A stretch of 64,000 nt of DNA from NCBI GenBank assembly GCA_035772405.1, contig JAYKKM010000379.1:1573501-1637500 (forward strand). The letters run 5' to 3'. The translations under genes were made by a program, and so were the position numbers. Below, one piece after another: positions 1-64,000 of the stretch. The stretch is from Chrysogorgia sp. JL179-B06. Taxonomy: Eukaryota; Cnidaria; Anthozoa; Scleralcyonacea; Chrysogorgiidae. Position 1 is the first letter of the stretch. Each line of letters begins with the position of its first letter. Under the pieces are notes generated by a model, which searched no databases, was not told the DNA's origin, and worked only from the letters and a program-made list of their open reading frames with translations.

Positions 1-1336
1 GCATCGCATCGTTAGAACTATAATTTGCATGTGAACTCTAGATTTATTTGGAAATGTTGAAATTGGAGTCCGATCCTGACTTCGGGGCGTTATGAAGTTA
101 ATGTTCAAGACGATTTGAACAGTTGCCGCGCAACGCCGTTTCTGACGAACAAGCTGGCCCGGATGGCTTTAGTTCCTGAATCTTTGCAAATTCAAATGAA
201 CAAAATATCAGAAGAAACAAGATATATTTCTTTACTAGTCACTCATCAAACACTTCCATTCGCAAACTTATTCGCGCTGTTTCAGCAGCATAACCCGGCC
301 TTCCACGCTTCGGAGGCGAAGCGCTCGTAGCAGGTTATATGTATCGAAAAGATTTAATCTTTTCGATACATATAGTAATACTATAGTAAATGATCAATTT
401 TACGAAAAATATCACAATAATTGATCACTCAGATATATTTACTTCTTAGAAAACTTTAAAAAGGATAATTTATAAGAAGGATTGATCAAATATCGACGGA
501 TTCGTTTGTGAACTGAAATAGGCGTCCCATAAAATGGCCGCCAAGAAGAAAACAAGCGCGCAAAGCACTACCATGACACTCACTCTTTAATATCAGGCTC
601 AGAGTCCATTAGTTCGTCAACTTCATCAACCGCAACGTCCGCAAGTACTAGCACGAATACTCTGCATGAACATAAACTGTAGTGTCAGAGCCTACTGATG
701 CAAGCAACAATATACTTGCAGCCGTACGTTAACCTTCATAATTTTATAAATTATTCCCCAAAAATGCAGAAATGGCATTCCAGAGACTCTAGATTTCAAA
801 ATTTCCGAGGGAAATATGTCATCACTACCAGCCCAATTTGTCAACCCTGGCTACGCCCCTGTATACGAGGCTGTCTAGACATCCCGTCTGTCATTTTCCA
901 ACCAAATGATTAATGGTGTTATCTTTTTCATACAAGCGGCAAGGTTATATACGCTAAGTGAATATTTGAATAGATGAAAGGTTGGATAAGGTTTATGTCA
1001 ATTATTATAGCTGCCACACCTCGCACAGCTTTAGGGGGTTAATTTACACGAGGCTGGCCTAGCCTCAGACAGGCCTGCATTTGCTCATTTCATATCTACT
1101 TTACATGAGGGCGGCTTCACAATCAGCCTTGGTTCTTATATATATTTACGACAGGACCTCCCTGAACACCACCATTGGTGAGCTTGTATAAATATTAAAT
1201 TAAATAAATTAAATAAAAATAAAAAAGTTCGTTTTCGTGAGCGATTACGTCATAGCCGGAAAAGACACTGCATGTAATGTTCATTACTTGTGACTGTTAG
1301 TTAAAATAAACTTTGAAAAACAAGAATTACATGGTT
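1..1336. other. Upstream region without a recognised gene
   Basis: No open frame here resembles a known protein; the short frames are of chance size. The visible structures are a perfect inverted repeat at 336-374 and AT-rich low-complexity stretches near 1195-1220. Confidence 0.5.
336..374. repeat. Perfect 19-bp inverted repeat
   Basis: Arms at 336-354 and 356-374 are exact reverse complements around one central T. The core of each arm is ATGTATCGAAAAGATT or its complement. The palindrome could be a joined transposon end or a hairpin; nothing nearby tells which. Confidence 0.75.
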
Positions 1337-2520
1337 TTAACTCTTTTTGTTCGTCTTGTGGTATCTATCGGTGTAACTTGAATATACGTGCCATCTCACT
1401 TGCATCATTTCCGTGTTAACCCTGTCAATAGACCCGCCATTTATAAGGACAAGAAGTGCATCACTTGTTGCAAAGAAAGAGGTATATTTCTCCAGAACAA
1501 TGTCTCTATTCACTACATTTTTAGGAACGACATCTCCTTCAAGAACTTGTAAGAGCTCACACCACGGTATCGGTGACGGTTTCCAGCGGAAATAATTTAA
1601 TAACACTACTTCTGCCGTCTCTACGCCAAGCCACGCAAAAGTACCCGACGCACGGTTGAGAAAACACTCGAAGATCGTTTTTAATGGGGAAAGAAGGAAG
1701 GTTTTGCCACAATTAGCTGGACCATATATGAAAATCTTTCGGTATTTTCTTCTGCCTCGTTTTAACGTTTCATATACTGGCGGTTGTAAACGACTCTTCA
1801 CTCGGATACCATTCAACTGCAAAATTTCTTTGGCGCTGCAGATAACCACGCTGCACCTTGACAACCGTCGGCACATGGCTTGTCTAAATGTTCCTCCAAT
1901 AAATCTATTCGAGATTTCTTCGCTCTTTCCATGCGCTCCTGAGCTTCACTCAACTCCCTTGCTGTTTCTAAAGCCTCGTTTACGACCTTAGGACCCCGAT
2001 TCGCTACGAACTCGGCTAAATCTGTTTTCCCCTCCTCTTGCCATTTAGCTGCCGGCTCAGTGCCATAAGCTGTAGACGGCTCTTGATTTTCTTGGTCTAG
2101 ATGATGCCAACCATATCAAAAGCTGTCAGTCGTTTTCGTCTTTTCGTTCTCGTTTGTTTTCCGACCGTTTTTCTTTTTCTCGTGGCGTTGGTGGTCTTGG
2201 GAAGGCTGGCATTGGACAGGTCTGGATGGTTAGGTGACAGCACGAAGTCCGGATCTTCCTTCACTACATATGAATACGCGCTATAATAATTATCGTGGTT
2301 GTCTGAAAATTTAAGTTTGATTCCGTATTTTTCATCGACGAAATCTCATATAGACAACCAACGCGATCTGGTGCTCAACTTGATAGCCATGTGAAAATGC
2401 GTCCCAGTATTATAGCATGGGCCTCTAAACTAACAACCCACTGAGTGATTCTTGACCGAGATTTCCATGCGTCGCATATTATTTCCGCAAATTGTTGTCT
2501 AGATAGTTGTGAGACATCGC
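1337..2520 (-). pseudogene. Decayed Rep-like gene: HUH endonuclease plus SF3 helicase
   Basis: The minus strand encodes, in order, a WVVSLE segment (about 2430-2460), an HFHMAIK block (about 2379-2397) that looks like the metal-binding HUH motif, and a YSYVVK block (about 2257-2280) that looks like the nicking Tyr/Lys motif. A linker follows, then a helicase with Walker A GPANCGKT (1700-1723) and a SF3-like downstream block ending in EMMQVRW. Only the helicase part remains as one open frame (1337-1876). Frame changes near 1850 and 2100 and stops near 2350 break the rest. Known family facts: HUH plus SF3 is the layout of rolling-circle or rolling-hairpin replication proteins of ssDNA viruses and related mobile elements. 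Whether this is an endogenous viral copy or a transposon is unresolved. Helicase call strong, HUH call moderate. Confidence 0.65.
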
Positions 2521-2819
2521 ACTGACTGTATGTAATCAAATATATCAAACGTTGATTTATAGTTTCTGTGTTCCTTCTGCGCTATGCGAGGCATGTGACA
2601 TCCGGAAGGTCTGTAGTATTCATAATATATATAGTTATAAAAAATTTCTATGATATCGCATTTCAACCTTCTTATGTGTTAATCTGGATTGCAATATTTA
2701 TATTACGACAATATTTTAAAAAGAAGCACAAACATCAAAAGCTTACGTTGCGAGGACATAAACGCAATTCAAAAATATGTAAAATATATGTGAATATTTG
2801 TATTAATAATTTTGGTAAT
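2521..2819. other. AT-rich spacer
   Basis: No recognisable gene or repeat; the open frame at 2568-2825 is low-complexity and resembles nothing I know. Confidence 0.4.
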
Positions 2820-3239
2820 GTTTAGTTACGGCAATTGATAAAAGGAGAATAGTGCGAATAGTCGACGAATAGTGCGAATAGTCGACGAATAGTGCGAATA
2901 GTCGACGAATAGTGGTTAGGATCTTTGTTGTGTTGGGGTTGGTACTCCTTATACTTTTTATAACCCGTTAATTTACGGTAGAGTTCCAACCCCAATACAA
3001 CAAAGATCCTAACCCCCCCGCCTAGTTTTATCAGTCCATGTTTGACAACATGCCGTATTTGCCCAACTATTCGCGTACTATTCGCACTATTCGTCGACTA
3101 TTCGCCGACTATTCGCACTATTCGCCGACTATTCGCACTATTCGCCGACTATTCGCACTATTCGTCGACTATTCGCACTATTCGTCGACTATTCGCACTA
3201 TTCGCACTATTCTCCTTTTATCAATTGCCGTTTAGTTAC
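2820..3239. mobile_element. Foldback MITE with 10-bp target-site duplication
   Basis: The element proper is 2830-3229 (400 bp). It begins GGCAATTGATAAAAGGAGAA and ends in the reverse complement. Both sides carry the same 10 bp, GTTTAGTTAC (2820-2829 and 3230-3239). Each arm contains tandem copies of a 20-bp unit, GAATAGTGCGAATAGTCGAC, so the arms pair along most of their length. The centre has a second inverted pair (about 2918-2945 and 2985-3013). A 9-10 bp duplication is usual for Mutator-like transposons, so a MULE-derived MITE is the best guess. The open frames in the array are artefacts of the repeat. Confidence 0.8.
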
Positions 3240-3419
3240 TAGTTATTTTTGCCGCAGACAAATGGATGTTTAGTTAATAAAAGCTGCTTTAATTCTTCTG
3301 TTGTTAGCATTATTTAACAGGGAATTACACTGGTAGCCATTTCTATAATAAACGCGTTAAATTAGTTGTGTGCTTGTTATCTGACACTTTAAGTCGCACC
3401 AAAAAACTTTAAGTACAAG

Positions 3420-3640
3420 AATATTATGTTCGGACAATCATTTTCAAAAGTGTTGGGACAATCGCTAGATTTATGACTCATTTCCCCCTTTTTGTGATTC
3501 TCCCGGGCCCCTGTTCAATGTTGTATGCCATATCTACTGCGAATTTCGTCGAAATGATAACTTGTTTCACTGGATAACATTGTAAAGGGAGGGGGAGGGA
3601 GGGAAAGTAGCCCCATTGTCAAATAGATGATGTAGATCAA
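3420..3640 (+). repeat. Dispersed repeat, copy 1 (partner at 40340-40900)
   Basis: The stretch with CGAATTTCGTCGAAATGATA and the G-rich run near 3590 recurs in reverse orientation at 40340-40460. The block around 3425-3510 recurs reversed at about 40810-40910. This copy lacks much of the middle of the other one. Probably a non-autonomous DNA transposon; the ends were not resolved. Confidence 0.6.
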
Positions 3641-3716
3641 GTATATGTTAGAAAATCTCAGGTGTCCCAACGACTTTTAAAATTGATTGAAATATTGCAG
3701 TCTTCAATTTAATTAA

Positions 3717-4083
3717 TACACTCTTTTTATATAAGAATAGTTTTTTCATGCCCAGGCTGGATATTCTGCCGATTATAGGCTGAAATAAATATTCTTGTGA
3801 ATATAGCATTTCAGTTCATTAAAACGGATGTGACCAGGAATTGGAGTATCACATTAATATTGCGCACATGATTTCAGTCGCTTTACCATACTTTTCAAAG
3901 GTAAAATAAAGTTCATTTTTAAAAAAACAATATGTGATTTTATTGTATTTCATTTTCAACACGCAAAAATATGTTCTTAACAAAATCTCAGCCTTGGGTA
4001 TATTCTTAACATATTCTTAAAATTTCGCCAATTTCAGCCTCGATATTGTTATAAAATATATTCTTATATAAAATAAAGAGTGT
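3717..4083. repeat. Probable MITE with ACACTCTTT-type ends
   Basis: ACACTCTTTTTATATAAGAA at 3717 is matched in reverse complement, with a few changes, near 4058-4083 (ending AAAGAGTGT). No protein is encoded. The superfamily is not assigned. Confidence 0.5.
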
Positions 4084-4200
4084 AATAGTGTATTCATGTG
4101 TATTGAGATTCGTGTCACTGTTCCTACAACTTTTAGACGCCGATTACATGGGGAATTGAGAAGAATGAAAAACCCCAGAATTGTGAAGAATTGCGATGTG

Positions 4201-4516
4201 TTTCCATTTAATCATAGTCAATCGAGATATGGTCTGGAAACTCAGCTAAAGTCTTTGTTCTATCTTTTTGTTCGTCTTTATGCAATTTTGTGCACGGTGC
4301 ACGGTCACTGAACCTATCGTATTTTAGTATAATGAAGCAATCATCCAATAGAATCATTTGGGTTTAATCGCTCAACCGTGTTGTTTAAATATAAAAAACC
4401 TAAAACAAAGGATGTGGGTGTAAGGTACGGTTCAACATCAAAACGTAGCTCATTATAGTCGCTTTGAAGTTTGCCGAGTTTCCAGACCATATCTCGATTG
4501 ACTATGATTTAATACG
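4201..4516. repeat. Inverted-repeat element
   Basis: A roughly 40-bp block at 4205-4247 containing TCAATCGAGATATGGTCTGG is repeated in reverse complement at 4473-4515. The spacer is about 225 bp and non-coding. Likely a small non-autonomous transposon. Confidence 0.55.
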
Positions 4517-4942
4517 TCTGCGTAATGAACTTTCAAACGCTAAATTTAGCCTGCTCGCAGCCTGAAATTTCGAAAAGCGTAATTTCCGCATTTAGAAATT
4601 GTGGGCTGAAATTTTCCAGGTACTGAAATTTCGCCAATTTTCGCATTATATATATATATTACATAGAGTGAATATATGTCAAGGTTAAGTTATTAATAGT
4701 GGAAGAGAGATTAGAATAATGAAAGTGGTATAGAGCTGATGTTTGCATAATTAGACTGGGTTCATAATTCGCTGAGAAGATTTAAATTTAGATATATTTA
4801 GATATAAAAAAATTAGATTTAAATTTAGATTTAAATTTAGATATAATTCAAATTTAGATTGCAGAGGTGAGAATTTTAAAATCAGAGAAGGAGATTGGGT
4901 ATTTGATAAAACGATTACTGTGGTCAGAATATACTGGACGCA

Positions 4943-5176
4943 ATTGAGAAAGTTGGAATCCCTACTCTTTTTGACAGACGCGAAGTTCTATCCACTAAGT
5001 TATTTGATAACATTGTTCACAATAATAACCATAAGCTTGCAAAACTATTGCCACCAAAGGCTAGCTCTTATACTAATCGTCTGCGATCAAAGAGAACTCT
5101 TACGATGCCTAAATGTAAAACAAATCGGTTTAGGGACTCATTCATTATTCATTATGCAAGCAGTCATTCTTTGTGA
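4943..5176 (+). pseudogene. LINE reverse-transcriptase C-terminal fragment
   Basis: Read from 4943, this frame gives about 77 codons ending at a TGA (5174-5176). It includes PTLFDRREVLSTKLFDNIV and a later NRFRDSFIIHYA, the layout of the extreme C-terminus of CR1/Jockey-group LINE ORF2 proteins. The catalytic domains are missing, as in a 5'-truncated insertion. There is no matching ATG start. Confidence 0.55.
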
Positions 5177-6005
5177 ATAGTTATTTTTAATCTTTTAAAA
5201 TTTTCCGAAATCATAAATTTTAAGCTTATAGTAAATTATTTAATCTACTCTTTTTGTATTTTATTGTAATATTGTAATGTTGTACATGTAATCCAGTCTA
5301 TGACTGCAATTTGTATAACTTTAGGTCTTCATCAGGTGTGATCGCGCGTTGTAAGGTTAGGATATATCCCTATTTATACCCCCATAGAACCGATGACGAC
5401 GTTATCTATTAACAAGATGCTGAATAAGCTTCTGCCAGCTAGACCACCATCATCGCGATTCCGTCATCGAATATTGAAGGCGCCTTGAAGCCGCAAGCCT
5501 CCAGACAACGTATCTGATGGTACCGCGGATTAGTGGTATACTACTTTTTGAATTTCCCACGCAATCTCATGGTTGGTTACGCAAACGCACGCGTGCTCCG
5601 ACAAAACAGAATTTTCCTTTTGGTGTTCTTTTAAATGCGCATAACGTTGGATCATATTTTTGCAAAACCTATTACTAGAATATGATAGGAATGCAAGGTA
5701 CAGGTTACAGGTACTTAGAGTGTTGACATTAACGTTGTAAGTTGTGAATTCGATAGAACGCAACAGTAATTCGATATAACTCAATTAGTTAGATAGATAG
5801 AAAACTTTATTTAAACACGTTGACCTCGTCAACCGTAGCTGATTTCCACGAGGGGCGTGTATAATAGAAGAATAATACAGTAACAGTATATAAGAAAAGT
5901 GTTTTAAAGCTATTTACAATATATAAAATATAGTATAAAAATATTATAATAATCTATTTATAGGTGTATATATAGTATATAAGGTAATAATTAATAATAA
6001 TTATT
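5177..6005. other. Non-coding stretch
   Basis: AT-rich DNA without a recognised gene. The sequence at 5325-5345 read on the minus strand gives a CTGATGA followed by a short possible stem, but lacks the matching GAAA, so I did not call a ribozyme. Confidence 0.4.
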
Positions 6006-6393
6006 TTAAAGTGCCCCTAACCTCAAAATGTTTTATTGCCTTGTTTGGAAGAACTTTTAAAATGATAAAGTAACTTCTTTTGAAGATTTTCGTTTCTTTG
6101 CTTTCTTTTTGAGATATATCAGTTTGTTTGATATGCAAATATCTGGAATTTCGTCATACATGCATAATGACTTATTGGAGAAATGTGTATATCTCTTTCA
6201 TTCTCGAACGAAATCCTTTAAAATCAAGAAGTTTGGTGTTGTGGGAGAAACGCACACACGTGTTATTCACACTTTAGTGTTTTTATTTCATGAACGCAAA
6301 GATATATAACATTCTCTGATAACTCATTATATGCATGTGTGACGAAATTCCAGATATTTGCATATCAAACAAAGTAGGTTAGGGGCACTTTAA
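6006..6393. mobile_element. TTAA-flanked MITE (AGTGCCCC ends)
   Basis: TTAA at 6006-6009 and 6390-6393 brackets an element that starts AGTGCCCCTAACCT and ends in the exact reverse complement. Longer sub-terminal arms (about 6110-6170 and 6325-6370) also pair. TTAA duplications are typical of piggyBac and Kolobok transposons. Other elements in this window share the AGTG(C/G) start. Confidence 0.8.
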
Positions 6394-7771
6394 CAATAGT
6401 TTTACCACAATCTTCCCAAAAACAAATATATAATGATTACGCAAGGAAACCAAGCTGCAAGCATTCAAGCAAGACAGTGAGTCTCTGATCAAGTGAACAA
6501 CAACAAACCTGCATGTCTACGAGTGCCGTATTGTAGCAAAGCCAGTGCAGGACATATAATAAACAGGACATATATTCGGATTAACAGACTTACGTGAGAG
6601 CAATTGGAAATCTCTCTAAACACATTGTGTAGGTCTTCGCCGCGCCTAAAATTCCTGTGTAAGTTCTTCCCAATCTGCGCAGTGTATTCTCACATATTTT
6701 TATCGTTAAATTATGAAAGATTTGGCGAAGTAAATTCTGGTCATTGCTCTTTAGAGCGCCAAGCACACGTTCAATCACGCCAGTAGTCAATTAAACTTGT
6801 TTCACCCAGCCAGTTAGAACTAGTTATTTCACATCTAGACCAATCAAAAGACCAGTCCGTCGAAAATCGAACTTTCGACGGAATTTTCTTTTCATTCGCT
6901 TTTCACTGGAAATTACGAGCACTGATTGGCTGGTATAACACGTTCGACAGACATCTTCTAGACGGTTTTGCTCTTGATTGTTTATATTCTGAAATCTGAA
7001 TATGTTAATTTTTCGAAAACCAAGCAGCAATGTCAAGCAGTAGATCCAGCGACGAAGAAGAAAACTGTAGAAAAGGAAAACTGCATGCTACAAATTTAAA
7101 TCAAATTGTAATTGCATCAGTGAAAATTGGGCTCATGTGAAGCTTGACAAAATGGCGGATTATGTGAACGCAATAACTTTGAGTATTATTTGAATAATAT
7201 AGAACATTTTTGTAAATCTCCTGTATTGGTTCCTCAAACCTGGAGTCCAGGTATTTTTGCTGTTTATTTTGAAAACCTCCAGGTTATTTTATACAGTTTG
7301 ACAGGTTGGCAGGTTTGAATATTACAAACGTACAGTAAAGTTCGATTTGGCGAAAATTTCGCATGAATGGAAAGCTCTGTGAGGCTTATTCTTTTGTCTA
7401 GAAAATGTTGCCATCGTAGGAAGCAGGGGAGCGCGGGGGCTGACGCCCCCCCTAACTTTCGGATATGGGGGGCTGCGCCCCCCTAATAATTACCAACTAA
7501 AAAATCACACAATAGCAAAGATACAGATTCCCAATATATTCGCATTTCCAGTCTTAACATGAATAAAATTGGATATAAAATATTTTTCTTTGAATTAGAC
7601 TATTTACCGACTTGAAACATTTCGTACCACTTTAACTGCGCATTTGAACATGCACTTTTGGGGGTGACCACTGTGTAAAAGCTTGCAGGCGTTGTTAATG
7701 TTCACAGATCGACGATAACACGTGTGTTGTGTTGTTTATTTTACTGTTTTCTGTTGAAATAAAGCATCAAA
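6394..7771. other. Region upstream of NOP2
   Basis: No recognised gene. A GC-rich self-complementary block at about 7425-7490 (GGGGGCTGACGCCCCCC and GGGGGGCTGCGCCCCCC) resembles DNA-transposon debris. The last 100 bp should hold the NOP2 promoter and 5' UTR, but I see no clear TATA box. Confidence 0.45.
7719..7724. promoter_or_regulatory. E-box CACGTG upstream of NOP2
   Basis: A canonical CACGTG lies 48 bp before the NOP2 start codon. Myc-type bHLH factors bind this sequence, and ribosome-biogenesis genes, NOP2 included, are known Myc targets in vertebrates. A 6-bp match could be chance; the position is the only support. Confidence 0.3.
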
Positions 7772-62108
<54,337 letters not shown>

Positions 62109-62119
62109 GTGGGGTATAG

Positions 62120-63483
62120 TGTAAGCGTGATGATAAGAATAATAGTTAGACTGATGAGCAGCTTCACGTCTGTAACTGGTTGAGTTTCAGCGCATCTTTT
62201 TTTCGATGGGCGCTTTTTTTGGATGCGCGTCTCCATGTTTTTATGGATGTGCGCCCACAATTTTGTTTTAGATACGAGTGTTGTCCAGTACTTTCGAATA
62301 GATACGAGTCGTACGATTCGAGAAATTCGAGAAACGTAGATTATATGTGGAATTGGTAACAGGTAAATAGAGAAATTCGCAGATTCGTTTTAATTCGGCT
62401 AATTGGTCTAATTGAAATGACCCGTACAAGTCGTGAGGGGTTGATATACACCTGGTGTAGCTAACGTGAAATATAGATTACATATGGGGTGTACTTAACA
62501 GTGATATATTTTTAAAAATTGGCCGACTTGTTCGATTTTCTCAATTTGCCGAGTCGTTACGACTCGCACAAGTGGTGAGATATAGATTGTATGTGGTGTT
62601 GCTAAGACGTTTAACACTAAAAATTCGCCTAGTCGTTCGATTTACCCAATTTATCGAGTTGTTACGACCCGTACAAATCGTGAAACATGTTTGCATACTT
62701 AACAGTTATATGCTAGAAAAAATTTCCGAGTCGTACCATTCGCCCAATTTGTCGAGTCGTTACGACCCGTACAAGTCGTGAAACATAGATTGAATGTGGT
62801 GTAAACAACATATTATATTTGAATTGATGATTCATGAATCTCGTATGACTTTTGGGAAACGAATTGTTCGATTGTGTTCGTTCACATTCATTTGATGGAT
62901 GGTACGAGTTTGGTTTTGGTAGAACGAAGCAACAACATATTAATATGTTCAATTGATGATGCATGAATATGTTATGGTTTTGGAAGACGAATTGTTCAGG
63001 TCGTAAAGACCCGTCAAATTTTCCAAATCGTACGAGTGGAGGAATGTTTGTGTCACCATCATGCGTACACTAAGCGACAAGCGTTTCGAATCGTACGACA
63101 CGTGTGTCAGTTCGACAGTATTGGTAATGAGTGGAGGATACGCGTCCACAATTTTGTTTTGGATACACGTGCATATACTAAAAAAAACAAAAAAACATTT
63201 TTGGGATGCGCGTATACAAATGTTTATTTTATTTTTTATTTTTTTATTTTTTTATTTTTTTTGTATAAACATATTTTATTAATAAATTAATTAATTAGTG
63301 TTTACCCAAGAGCGTAAACGCTCATCGAGGGGCTCACACTACATTTAACAATACAAATAATTAAATAACGTACACTACAGGAGAAAACAAACACTAAGTA
63401 TATGAACAATAAGTAAATAAATTTAGATCAACAGCAAAAATTGGTCAAAGCTGGTTCCATTGAAAGTTCAAAGATAGAATAGG
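62120..63483. other. Non-coding stretch with degenerate CGAGTCGTTACGACTCG-like repeats
   Basis: GTCGTTACGACCCGTACAAG and similar phrases recur four or five times between 62400 and 62780, a loose tandem repeat. T-rich tracts lie near 63220-63260. NOP2 3' exons or UTR may lie here, but I found no convincing one. Confidence 0.45.
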
Positions 63484-64000
63484 TTAATCTTTAGAAAAAC
63501 GATTAGTTTGCTTGATGAATTTTTGAACATGCATAAATATACATCTATTACTATCTATACTCAAAACGATTGAACCAAATAAGAAAATTTTCAATTTTTG
63601 AAAATCCGACAAAAGATACCAGCCTTCACCATAAACTTGAGCAGCAGCCGAGAGTAAGGATAATCTAAGAGCAGCATATCGGGAACAATATAAAAAGTAA
63701 TGAATTACTGATTCACAACAAGCTCCGCATAAACATGCTGGAGATAAACTACAATTAATTTTAAACAGATAATAATTCAAAGCATTACAATTTAGGCGCA
63801 GACGAGTATGTAAAATAGAAGAGTATCTATCAATAGAAAAATCATAACTAGTATAAGTTTAAATATCGAAGAAGAAAAATAATGATTTCTTAAATAAACC
63901 AATCGACATTGAATTGCGATCAATAAGATCAATACTATTCCACAATATAGTGGTTGAGGGAAAAAACGATTTTTTATATCGTTCAGTTCTCACACAGAAA
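63484..64000 (-). pseudogene. LINE ORF2 C-terminal fragment, cut by the window edge
   Basis: Minus strand: RTERYKKSFFPSTTILWNSI near the edge, then RLRLNCNALNYYLF and ACLCGACCESVIHYFLYCSR, a C-x-C...H...C cluster typical of the extreme C-terminus of Jockey/CR1-group proteins. A stop at about 63860 separates the two parts. The upstream RT would lie beyond 64000. Confidence 0.75.

Noticed and set aside
5310..5350. CTGATGA on the minus strand as a ribozyme in a Penelope-like remnant
   Set aside because: No GAAA follows the putative stem II and stem I does not pair.
6590..6790. 66-codon minus-strand ORF (GVIERVLGALKSNDQ)
   Set aside because: Slight resemblance to transposase-like sequence but too short and without a motif I can name.

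Overview
The window is AT-rich nuclear DNA from an invertebrate animal. It has long introns, no operons, and introns packed with non-LTR retrotransposons, tRNA-derived SINEs, hAT and TTAA-type MITEs and foldback elements. The repeat styles recall cnidarians (perhaps anthozoans), but the taxon is an inference.

One host gene dominates: NOP2 (NSUN1, nucleolar protein p120), the 28S-type rRNA m5C methyltransferase and 60S assembly factor. It lies on the + strand from the ATG at 7772 to at least 62108. I could place 18 exons whose phases join without a stop, covering the basic N-terminus, all methyltransferase motifs (I DMCAAPGGKT, IV LLDAPCSGTG, VI STCSI) and the terminal [13 protein letters not shown] block. 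Intron 7 (23822-27797) has the U12-type AT-AC signals ATATCCTTT, TTCTTTAAC and AC, the class of intron known from human P120/NOP2.

Layout. 1-7771: upstream DNA with a decayed HUH-endonuclease/SF3-helicase Rep fossil (minus, about 1337-2520), a 400-bp foldback MITE with perfect 10-bp target duplications (2830-3229) and a TTAA-flanked MITE (6006-6393). 7772-22507: NOP2 exons 1-4. The 12-kb intron 3 holds a composite of two direct 1.55-kb repeats and one truncated inverted copy (11579-16838), each with a hammerhead-ribozyme core whose stem III covaries. It also holds a 650-bp foldback element, LINE debris, a hAT derivative and a minisatellite. 22508-42044: exons 4-15 with MITEs, SINEs, LINE fragments and a CR1/Jockey-like LINE (35196-36835). 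42045-60342: the 18-kb intron 15. Here three restriction-like-endonuclease (RLE) retrotransposons sit end to end in one TAA microsatellite (42931-49564). Next comes a 6.15-kb transposon with about 185-bp terminal inverted repeats, carrying an uninterrupted 1488-codon ORF (50624-56771). 60343-62108: exons 16-18. The window ends in a LINE fragment (63484-64000).

The strongest leads are the hammerhead-bearing terminal repeats, the microsatellite-targeted RLE nest, the 1488-aa transposon protein with zinc clusters and a possible FEN/PIN-like nuclease core, the Rep fossil and the AT-AC intron.
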